Of a stretch of 64,000 nt of DNA, positions 22,196 to 31,527 are shown piece after piece. The position numbers and the translations under genes are program-made. Below the pieces are notes generated by a model, which was not told the origin of the DNA, did not search any database, and worked only from the letters and a program-made list of their open reading frames with translations. The DNA is from Sophora flavescens (Eukaryota; Streptophyta; Magnoliopsida; Fabales; Fabaceae): NCBI GenBank assembly GCA_030762895.1, contig CM061063.1, positions 101,578,210 through 101,642,209 of the forward strand, in the 5' to 3' direction. The number at the start of each line of letters is the position of its first letter. The stretch's first letter is position 1.

Positions 22196-22715
22196 CAAGG
22201 TTTACAAAACCGGATAGGACCGGCCTACCCGACCGGTTTACTCGAGACCTAGACCGGTTCGGTTGACCCTCAGAACCGACCTTGCTTAAAACAGGTATCA
22301 GAGCCGTCGAACCGGTTCAAAACCGACAAAATCGGTCATAACCAGTTGTGGACCGGTTTCTTGAAGGAAAAAAAAAGTACAAAAAGATTTGGGTCATCCT
22401 AACTAAAACTCAATTCTTTTGTTTTCTAACATATGTGAGCTAGTTGTAGATTTTGGGTTGGCTTCCCTTATAAAGATGATTTTAATATATATCTTTACAT
22501 TTATTTAGTTTAATTTCAAAATAAAAAAATTGTACTTAATAATTTTAGTTGTTATGTTGTTTTTTTTTAAATATTGTTACAAATATTATATTAAAAATTA
22601 AAATAATATTATTTAATTATAACCGGTTCAACCACGATTCAACCCCGGTTGGACCATTGAACCTTGAACCGCTGTCTTCACCGGTTCGATGGTTGGTCCG
22701 GTTTTGTAAACCTTG
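22196..22715. mobile_element. hAT-like MITE (520 bp)
   Basis: Perfect 18-bp terminal inverted repeats CAAGGTTTACAAAACCGG / CCGGTTTTGTAAACCTTG are flanked by an exact 8-bp target duplication GTTGTAAA (22188-22195 and 22716-22723). An 8-bp duplication is the hAT signature. The interior is rich in ACCGGTT words near both ends and AT-rich in the middle, with no transposase, so it is non-autonomous. Confidence 0.88.
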
Positions 22716-22756
22716 GTTGTAAATGCTTCTTTTCAACTATATATAAATGGCCTAGT

Positions 22757-23400
22757 GGAGTATGAAGTACTCCCTTTGAACTCAATTATAAGTAAAAAAA
22801 TACCTATATTTTATGGACTCAAATATAAGCAAAATATAAGCAAAATCCAGCCAACTCAACTCTACTTAATGTTAGTATTCCAAAAATCAAGAAAATTAAT
22901 CAATTCAACCAATTATGCTTTTACTTTTCCAAAATTATTACACACTCCCAAGACAATTAAATGATGATTTAGTAAATGTAACTCAATTTTTTTTTACATA
23001 AATCAAGACAATTAAATTAAATTAACTAACTTCCTTAATAAGTGTGAAACTACTATCTCCGGAATCAATTATAAACAAAATTAACTAACTTCACACTTAT
23101 TAAAGAAGTTAGTTAATTTAGTTTAATTGTCTTGATTTATGTAAAAAATGAGTTATAATTACTAAGCTACCCTTTAATTGTCTCGGGAGTGCGCAACGCT
23201 TTTGAAAAAGTAAATGGAGAATTGGTTAGATTGGTTGATTGTCTTGACTTTTGAAACATTGGCATTAAATATAGTTGAATTGGTTGACTTTTGCTTATAT
23301 TTGAGTCCAAAAAAATATGTACTTTTTTGCTTATAATTGAGTCCAGTGGTAGTAGTTAATTTTGCTTATAATTGAGTCTGGAATGAGTATTTATTTAGAC
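22757..23400. mobile_element. Stowaway/mariner-like foldback MITE, probably nested or duplicated
   Basis: Both ends carry ACTCAATTATAAGCAAAA-type repeats in opposite orientation (ACTCCCTTTGAACTCAATTA at 22767 and inverse copies at 23320-23385). The two halves are long imperfect complements, with a central stem formed by TAACTAACTTCCTTAATAAG and its complement near 23095-23115. A second internal terminus (TATCTCCGGAATCAATTA at 23053) suggests one MITE inside another. Class is assigned from the CTCC...-type end; target duplication was not resolved. Confidence 0.65.
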
Positions 23401-23635
23401 TAGTAAATGTAGTTGGAATTTGTAAACAATTAATGATAGAAATAAGGGTATTTGGATACAAATATACATAAATTAATGATTTCTTAATTCATGTATAGAA
23501 CCTTAAAATACCAAAGATAATAAATAAAGGGAGTATAACATAAGTTTTGTCCCATTAGGAATTTTTATATGATTTTTTTAACCTATACAACCTTATATAT
23601 ATATATATGTTAAAGAATAAAAAAAGTAGAAATAT

Positions 23636-23815
23636 TGTAATCCAAGGGGTTGGTCTGGTGAAGCATGACAGGGTATCGTTCTGACAGGTTGCAGGTTCGA
23701 GCCTCCACTAATCTCCTTTGGATGAGGTAAATGTAATCTTTCAGTAAGTACTCATTGAGCCCGAATGTCTTCGCTGCCTTGGACCCACACAATTCCCTCA
23801 CCCTAAATTTTTTTT
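23636..23815 (+). mobile_element. tRNA-derived SINE
   Basis: A GGTTGGTCTGGTGAAGC A-box-like start is followed 40 bp later by a GGTTCGAGCC B box, the RNA polymerase III internal promoter layout. The body ends ...CAATTCCCTCACCCTAAA and a T run. It resembles plant SINEs with no coding capacity. Ends are approximate and no target duplication was found. Confidence 0.6.
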
Positions 23816-24636
23816 CTATAAAATAATAGAAAAATTGTATTAGAAAGAATAACTTTTAAACTTAAAAGGAATTGAATATACAACTTCAACACAGTATTTT
23901 TATTTTTGATTTCTCAACATATTGAATAGAAAAATCTTTTTTTATATCATTCTACAATTTTATTATTAATCCATTTATTATTAAATAAAAATCTAAAATA
24001 AAAAGGAACATACTTTAAATATATATATATATATATATAATTATTCAGTAAAATAATTATTAAAAAAATTTAATATGATGATTTAGAATTATTTTTTTAT
24101 TGGGTAAAGTAACGTACAAATTTGAACAGCCATGTGGTGATATAGGAAATTATGTTACTTAACATGTAAGCGTGTGTTTTACAATATGTTTGTAAAACTC
24201 GGGTTTATTGGATTAGGATTTTAATATATATTTTTTATGATAAAAGAGTTTTGTAGTATTCAATCAAGACTTTTATACAATATAAATAAGTTTTATGATA
24301 TTCAATTAAGATTATTATGATTCTTTTTAAGGATTCCAAATCGACTTATATTCAATCAAGACTTTTAATTTACTAAAAAACTTTTGGTATTCAAAAGTTT
24401 GCTAATTTCAATGGATTCTTTCGTATAATGAATTTTGAGTGACTTTTCAATAATACATATAAAAAACAAACCTACTCCAAAATTCCGTCCAAATCCCCCC
24501 CCGACTTTTTATTCTCTCATTCTTTCTCTCTCAGACTTAATTTCTCCTCCTGGTTGTCTATGTTCTTTCGATAGTAGCAATTTGTGTTACGGCTGTGCAA
24601 CTCTTTTTTTCTTTTTTTTTTGCTCTGCATCTATGT
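23816..24636. other. AT-rich intergenic stretch with weak repeat
   Basis: No gene recognised. 24195-24440 contains three spaced copies of a TATTCAATCAAGACTTTTA-like word and resembles an eroded MITE of the family at 21850-22115. A short ORF at 24435-24653 crosses into the CACTA terminus and is unsupported. Confidence 0.5.
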
Positions 24637-24639
24637 ATG
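24637..24639. repeat. Target duplication ATG (CACTA-1, left)
   Basis: ATG immediately left of CACTAGTG; the partner is 39963-39965 after the right terminus. Confidence 0.8.
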
Positions 24640-24659
24640 CACTAGTGCAATAAGTGTTT

Positions 24660-25025
24660 TTTACGTCAGAATAATGACTGACGTAAATACAGCTGACGTT
24701 AATAGTTAATATTTTAACGTCAGTTGAGAACTGACGTTAAATATAAAAATATTAACGTCAGTTCCTTAACAAAACCGACGTTAATTTCGTAAAAATTAAC
24801 TTCGGTTTTTTAAACAACTGACGTTAAACATAAAACTATTAACGTCAGTTCTTTAAGACAACAGACGCTAATTTTGTTACAACTAACGTCAGTGGTTATA
24901 AAGAACTGACGTTAAATGTTTAATTTTAACGTCAGTTTTAATAAACAACTGACGTTAACAGTGTACTTTATATTTTATAAAATACTATTAACGTCAGTTG
25001 TTTGATACAACTGACGTTAATATAT
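24660..25025. repeat. Subterminal repeat array of CACTA-1 (A-type end)
   Basis: Repeated TTAACGTCAGTT words alternate with their complement AACTGACGTTAA at short spacing, so each pair can fold into a stem of 10-12 bp. In En/Spm such subterminal words bind the element's own regulatory protein. The same arrays lie at 34778-35130 and 54455-54715. Confidence 0.85.
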
Positions 25026-25284
25026 TTTTTTTATTTAAATTTAGTTTTAAAATATCACTCCCCTCAGCTATCCCTGCATTCAGTAAATATCCCAGTAACA
25101 CAGAATATCACACACATTACAGAATTGCAAAGGAAAAATGGAACAATGGGGGGACTTAAAACCAAAACCCATGTATATATATAAATAAATTTTAGTTCCA
25201 ATGTCTAAAAAACAAAGCTACCAATCTAAGGATATATATATACATGTTATTAATTAGTTTCTAAAGTCTAACAAAAAAACTATT

Positions 25285-26467
25285 TATCTAAGTATTGCAG
25301 AGGTATCTTGTCAATTCCTTTTTCAGCCGCATACTTGAAGAAGAATTCAGCGAAGCGCATCCTCAAGTCTCTTAACTCATCTTCTTGAATAGGCGATTGG
25401 TCGCTAAATGCCTACACACGTTCAAATAATAACAATAACATTAATGCAAGTCATCTTCAAAACTATAATATATAATTTAACAAGTTGTTTAAATATTACC
25501 TTAATCCATCCATCCGTAATAGATGTGGAGACTATGTTCAGCATATGAAGCATCACATAATAGCCGCACGACCACCCGTCAATTTGAAATCGAGACTACC
25601 AACAAAATTAATTTCAACGTCAGTTGAATATACATATAAATTAGTAATTATAATATTAATTATTTGATAAATAAACTACCAAACCTTGAGGATGTTCCAT
25701 ACAGGATTTGCTTTAGCCTTAGAAGTCCTACTTCTCCCGTTGGCGCAACTTATGCTACTCGCCTTCAAATACGCTGTCATAAACAAATAATCATGTCGAT
25801 CAATTAACAAATTCATATATCATGTGTGTAATAAACTAAAAACAACTGATATTAAAACTTAAATTAAATTTAAGATTAGTTACTTACTTATTTACAGCTT
25901 CCACCACCTTCGGTGGCGGATCTTGGTCGAGAGAGCAGAAGAATATGACTCTATGCCTAGACAGGTGAAGTACCAACAACTGCCAATGGCTTTTCATACA
26001 GTAGGGAGCCAGAAGGATTGACGGATCTAACAAACCGTAAACTGATGCAACGCCCTTATCAAGCTGAAGACGATGGAGATACCTAAGATATGAAAAGGTG
26101 TGGATGTTAATTACATAATATATATATTGAAATTAAAATAAATTATTAAATGGAAAAATACCAAAAATAAATAAGTTATAAAATTAAAATTACCTTACGT
26201 GCACTAGAGACTGAAAACATTGCTGTTCATCCAGACGCTATTTCTGCAGGCGTTCCCGAGATCATCACCACAGAAGGTAAATATCCTCCGTTGATCTGGG
26301 CGTGCCACCCATTCATCGTGCTCCAATGGACATTCAAAAATCTCAAACGCATAATCCTCACCAAGTGAGAACAAACGAGTGATAGGTGACAACGACACCG
26401 ACGTCGACTTGGCCTTCAGTTTAGGAAAAATAAAATAGATAAGTTTTTGATAATTAAAAAAAAACAC
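25285..26467 (-). pseudogene. Ulp1-type (C48) cysteine peptidase segment of CACTA-1
   Basis: Minus-strand exons separated by plausible GT-AG introns. The first (ending 26204) has LKAKSTSVSLSPITRLFSLG, then EDYAFEIFECPL. The middle part (25880-26100) encodes the HRLQLDKGVASVYGLLDPS-like region and the CSLDQDPPPKVVEAV box. The last (25285-25690) encodes CGYYVMLHMLNIV and ends RDLRMRFAEFFFKYAAEKGI. The pattern (His in the LH/CSL region, Cys in SC/WSCGYYVM) is that of the SUMO-protease-like domain often carried by plant CACTA and Mutator elements. It is colinear with 33250-34515 in CACTA-2. Its original N-terminal half lies across the nested insertion at 35149-36557. Present activity is unlikely. 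Confidence 0.75.
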
Positions 26468-26493
26468 AAGTAATTATTTGACTAATTTGGACA

Positions 26494-26785
26494 TTAATAA
26501 TGAATAAATAACTTTGCTAACATTTCGAGCTCACGTCGTTTGGAGTCAAACTCAAGCTCACACCTTTTCATTTCCAACTCATGCTCATGGCGCTGGACTT
26601 CCAACTCCCGCTCCCTAGCTGCCAACTCATCGTCCTCCACATGTGCCCTACTAAAACTCTCTTTTGTGCTCACATGTGAAGGGTTGGCAAGCCCTGCGGT
26701 GTCCTGGGATGTACCGACGGAGGAAAGCTCTCTGGCAAGCGCCTGCTTGAATTCTGGGTTGGATATTAAGCCTTGCATCAGATGT
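26494..26785 (-). pseudogene. Charged coiled-coil segment of the CACTA-1 protein
   Basis: Reads MQGLISNPEFKQALARELSS, then a stretch repeating ERELEVQRHEHELEMKRCEL-like heptads, a clear coiled coil between the transposase-associated domain and the peptidase. The preceding residues are found at 35149-35380 on the far side of CACTA-2, which splits this codon region. The counterpart in CACTA-2 is 32941-33210. Confidence 0.8.
26783..26785. repeat. Target duplication TGT (CACTA-2, left)
   Basis: TGT directly precedes CACTAGTG at 26786 and directly follows the right terminus at 35146-35148. Removing one TGT and the element restores the reading seen in CACTA-2. Confidence 0.92.
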
Positions 26786-26814
26786 CACTAGTGAAAAATA
26801 TACATTAGACGATA

Positions 26815-27025
26815 AAGGTTTACGTCAGTTAACCAAAAGCTAGACGTTAAAAAGGAGGTGGTGGCAGTTTTGTAAATATCAGAGTTCATTAATTCAATTT
26901 TAACGTCAGTTGTTTTAATGACTGACGTTAAAAGTGAAGTGACTCACTTTTAACGTCAGTTCAATAAAAAACTGACGTTAACATCGAAGATTTTAACGTC
27001 AGTCCTTACATCAACAGACGTTAAA
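26815..27025. repeat. Subterminal repeat array, B-type end of CACTA-2
   Basis: Pairs of TTAACGTCAGTT and AACTGACGTTAA with 5-7 base gaps. More pairs are spread over the leader at 27900-28130, 28995-29165 and 30579-30640. Confidence 0.85.
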
Positions 27026-27593
27026 GGTTATTTTAATAATTTTTTTTATCTAGTATACGATCCCTTCCGCATTGCCTTCCTCAAAGTTTCAGTTTCACAT
27101 GAATTGCTTTGATGTTTTGTGTTTCTGTTTTGAAAACTATAAGTTGAATCAATAACCCAAACCGGATCTCATTCATGAAGTGTAATACAGACTGATACAG
27201 AAGATTGAAAGGGTTTAAAATCCTATAAAAAGTTACATTGAAAGGGTTTAAAATCCTATAAAAAGTTACATTGAAAGGGTTTAAAATCCTAAATATTAAA
27301 GCTACATCCCATCAGAGAGTTTTATGAAATATGCCAAAGGGAAAACTATACTCCGAAGACCTCAGAAAATTGGGGGGCATGAGAGAGCTCAAGAGAGAGG
27401 CAAAAACAGGTGCACTAGATATGTTTCAAGCAAAGGCAGTGGTTCCAGAGACTTCCAAGACGGTCACTTGCTGCCAAAGCTGAGGTTTTGGAACCGTGAC
27501 CCCCGAGCACCTGATTAGTCCTCCAGCAGCTGATTCTCCGGAAGGTGATAAGGTGAGTAACTCACATAATGTAATTTACTCAGACTTATCACC

Positions 27594-27925
27594 CATGTAA
27601 TGTAATTTACTCAAACTCAGAAGTTGTTTGACCATTAAGACAAAGACCTTTGAGTCTAGGAATAGGAAGAAAGAGTGATGAAGTTAATCTCCACGGCAGA
27701 GCCATATTGTGAAGCAGAAAATTAAAAGGATGGAAGGAAGCTATTTATAGGAGCAGGGGAAGAAGTTACTAAGCTATTCTGATTTTCTTGAAAACTTACC
27801 TATAAACTTAATGCTCATTAAGAGGATTGAGTTACAAGGTGCATAGGTAAGTAGCACAGTACAGTCAAAGGAATGAATGTTTTTGCAGATATCTATACAC
27901 TTTTAACGTCAGTTTTTTATACAAT
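27594..27925 (+). repeat. Leader direct repeat, copy 1 (offset 1103 bp)
   Basis: Starts CATGTAATGTAATTTACTC and is repeated at 28697-29015. Inside is ATTTATAGGAGCAG, a TATA-like word. The mirrored copies in CACTA-1 are at about 37640-37960 and 38825-39130, so the duplication pre-dates the nesting. Confidence 0.85.
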
Positions 27926-28696
27926 TGACGTTAAAAGTTTGATTTTTACTTTAGTTAAATAAATAGCTGACGTAAATAATCCTATATATTATAAACGTGC
28001 AGAATGAATATTGGAAATAATGTAATTAATATACGGGAACTTGGCAGTCATAAATTAAGTTGACGTTAAAAATGAGGTGGTGGGTAAACTATTTGCGTCA
28101 GTTCTATAAATAACTGACGTAAATAATTATGAAACTCATTTCATTGGTTGTCATGTCCCTGTTGTCCCTCTTAACGCAGATCACTCCATATAGTACTGCA
28201 GTTTATTTCTAAACCTTTTTTTATACAAGTTTATTTTTAATTTTTATTAATTAGCTTGAATTAGTAAACAAATTATTGTGTAAATTAAAATAAATAAACA
28301 CTTAACATAAAACAAGTTATATGTATAATCAAATCGTATGACATTGAAGCGATTCATAAGTTAAAATTACATGATTAAAAGATAAAAAATTTCTGCAACA
28401 TAGCCCTAAAATATAAAAAGTTTCTGCATCAACATCATTTTCTTCTCAGTCCTGCATCAGAAACTCCAATGGATGCATCACCTCCCTCACTTGAATTCCA
28501 TGATGCAAAGTAAATCCTCAGTCACTAGCAGCGAAAGCAAAGTGAAATGGATCTTTGCATCTTTCTTCTTCAGTGGAGTTCCTTGATGCATCATCTTGAA
28601 TCCACAATCACTTGCTTCCAAAGCAAAGTGAAAGGGATGACGGGGATGAAATAAAGTGAGAGAATCACATTATGTGATTCACCCAACCTTAATATC

Positions 28697-29015
28697 CATG
28701 TAATGTGATTTACTCAAACTCAGAAGTTGTTTGACCATTAAGACAAAGACCTTTGAGTCTAGGAATAGGAAGAAAGAGTGATGAAGTTAATCTCCACGGC
28801 AGAGCCATATTGTGAAGCAGAAAATTAATTAAAAGGATGGAAGGAAGCTATTTATAGGAGCAGTGGATGAAGTTACTAAGTTATTCTGATTTTCTTGAAA
28901 ACTTATCTATAAACTTAATGCTCATTAAGAGGATTAGGCACAAAGGTGAATGGGTAAGTAGCACAGTAGTCAAGGGAATGATTGTTTTTGCAGAAACTAA
29001 TAAACCTTTAACGTC
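28697..29015 (+). repeat. Leader direct repeat, copy 2
   Basis: Partner of 27594-27925, with a few differences (extra ATTA near 28825). A single such block is seen in CACTA-3 at 52811-53160. Confidence 0.85.
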
Positions 29016-29170
29016 CATTGTGTAATACAACTGACGTAAGAAGTTGTGAGTGTTTTTAACGTCAGTTTCTTAATACAACTTACGTTAAATATATGACCTT
29101 TAACGTCAGTTATTACTAACAACTGACGTAATAAGTGTGAGAGTTTTTAACGTCCGTTTATTAAGACAAC

Positions 29171-30578
29171 TGATAAGCCTCTGGTTTATCTAGTTTTATA
29201 ACTAGTAAGACGGTGGTTTACGTGCTAATTAGTCGAGTTCAATCTCGTTTTTGCCCAAATTTGCCTTGTTTTGTTCCTAAGTTGGACTTTGACTCGTTTT
29301 GCGTCTTTTGTGTAGTTTTTAGCTTCTTTTGGATAGAATTACGCTTGTGGTTGCTTGTGTTGTTTTCAGGTCAATAAGTGAAGCTCTGAGAATTAAGGAA
29401 AGTCAAGAAATAGTGGAGATTGCCATTCTGGAGATTCTCGCCCCGCGAGAGGAAGCTCGCCCCGCGAGAGTTTGAAGACTTGGAAGTCAGAGACCATCAC
29501 GGCCTAGCCGTGATGTGTATCACGGCCTAGCCATGATGTGTATCACGACCGTGACCAAAAATCCACACAAGTCAGAGACCATCACGGCCTAGCCGTGATT
29601 CACATCACGGGCCGTGAAAAAGAAGGCTCGCGTCGCGAGACATCCTTCGCGTCGCGAGGGTTTAAATTCCAGAAGTGCGCCAGAAACAGAAGCCGTCACG
29701 GCCTGGCCGTGATGACCATCACGGCCGTGACGCGTGGCCTCCTTATAAATAGAGCAGATCAGAACAGAAAAAGGGGGACTTTTTGGATCAGAACTGATTG
29801 GAGATCTTTTGTAATCCTTATTCTGGGGCTGCGTCTCCTCTTCTCTTTTCTTATTCTTAGTCTTAGGATGAGTTCCAATTGTTTGTCTATGAGCATGAGG
29901 AACTAATCCCCTCGTCCGAGGGAACGATGAAGCCACCCATGGCGATGTAAATCCGATATGATGTATGTCTTTCTCCTTTAATTCAATTCTTGTTTTCCGA
30001 TTCTGATTTGAATGTTTGATCATATGTATTGCGTGATTAATCAGTTAAACGTGTTTGAGGCCGAACGGCGATTCGCGTTTTAGAACTTGAATCGGGATCG
30101 CTAATCGAATATTGCATGAGAGTGAGTAGGAGATTAGTGCAACCTTAATGGGAACAAGAATTAACCAAATTCGAGATTAGGATTATGAGACCTAGTAAGT
30201 AATTAATCCAATCGTCGAATACGTCCTAATGAGCACGAGAGTGGATTTAGGAGAATTTGGGGGTCCCGGTTGACATTGTAATTGAACTTAGGGAGGAATT
30301 CATCATCACTTGGGTATGCATGTTGGGTAGGTGGATTTGTGACCTTGGACATTTTAATTTCTGATTTTTAGTTAATTAGTTTATTTAGACTTGTTAATTG
30401 AATTTCGATATAAATCTTCTCTCTCTCAACCACCTTCTGTAACTTGACCAAACGTATCGGATTTCCCGCGGATTAGTCGAATTGGTAGCCCAATCCCTGA
30501 GTTCGACCTCGGTAATTACTTACCGTGTTTATTTTTATTACTTGCGACGACCCGGTACACTTGCCGGCGTCACCAACA
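29171..30578 (+). mobile_element. Athila-type solo LTR inside CACTA-2
   Basis: 1408 bp from TGATAAGCCTCTGG to GTCACCAACA with exact 5-bp target duplication ACAAC (29166-29170 and 30579-30583). It is related to but clearly diverged from the LTRs at 4048 and 10136. GC-rich words at 29435-29735 precede TATAAATA at 29744-29751. No interior remains, so recombination between two LTRs probably removed it. It interrupted a subterminal repeat of CACTA-2. Confidence 0.95.
29744..29751 (+). promoter_or_regulatory. TATA box of the solo LTR
   Basis: TATAAATA, 13-14 bp after the last GC-rich word, as in the related LTRs. If active it would read rightward into the CACTA-2 gene. Confidence 0.6.
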
Positions 30579-31235
30579 ACAACTGACGTTAAATATATGA
30601 TCTTCAACGTCAGGTTTTACCAAAAACTGACGTAAAATGTTGTTTTATTTTAATTATAACGTTTACCCCCACGCGCCTTCTCCACTTCTCTGTACGTCTT
30701 TTCTCTTTTCATCACTCTCAACCCTCACTCTCGCTCTCACTCTGCCCTAATCGCGAGCTCATCTCCACCGCAACCACCGCGAGGGCTTCTTCGCCACCAC
30801 CGTGAGGTACACTCTTAACCCCTAACTCTGTCTTTCCCGCTCATTCTTTGCAATAACTTGACATATCTCTTTCCCCTTCCCGCGCACTAACTCTCCTTGT
30901 CCCTCTTCTCTCAGTAACCACATCGAACGTTGGCCACCACTGGAGCTTCCCCCCCACCACCACGCGAGCGCCTATTTCTGGTGAGTCTTTAATTAGGGCA
31001 CATTTTTTTATTTTTGGTTTTGAGTGCATGCATGTTGCTCTGCTGGTTTGAAACTGTAGTCTCAATAGTTGAAACTTGAAACTGTGAGTTTGAGTTGTTT
31101 GGAATGTCTCTATTTTTGGTTTTGAGTGTATGTTGAAACTGTAGTCTCAGTAGTTGTAACTTTAAACCGTGAGTTTGAGTTGTTTGGAATGTCTCTATTT
31201 TTGGTTTTGAGTGCATGTTGCTCTGCTGGTTGATC

Positions 31236-31345
31236 TGTCACGGTCGTGATGCTCATCACGGCTAGGCCGTGATCAGTTCTGCCTATGAGGGTCTGGTTCA
31301 GTTGGCACGTTACGGCCGTGATGGACATCACGGCCAGGCCGTGAC
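31236..31345. repeat. CACGGCCGTGAT word cluster in the CACTA-2 leader
   Basis: Contains CACGGTCGTGAT, ATCACGGCTAGGCCGTGAT, TACGGCCGTGAT and ATCACGGCCAGGCCGTGA, the same grammar as the Athila LTR U3 clusters. A mirrored copy is in CACTA-1 at 36735-36850; CACTA-3 lacks it at the matching place (about 53910). Confidence 0.85.
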
Positions 31346-31527
31346 CAGTGCTTGGCAATCTTCAAAAACTATAGTTTTCAATCTCCCGTATTGTCCTTAT
31401 ATTGGATATATAGATGTTTTGTATATCTACAGGACCTATCTAGTTATTTTTATTTATACTTCTGTATTTATTTTGAGTTATAACCTATGTTAATACAAAT
31501 ATATTGTTTATGAACAAGCATACATAT

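Noticed and set aside
24660..25025. Regularly spaced short repeats that could be mistaken for a CRISPR array
   Set aside because: Repeats are 10-12 bp, alternate in orientation, have 4-8 bp gaps and lie at CACTA termini; eukaryotic context. They are subterminal transposon words.
27324..27518. 64-codon frame in the CACTA-2 leader
   Set aside because: Mirrored copy in CACTA-1 (39200-39390) is broken by indels, so no coding constraint is visible.
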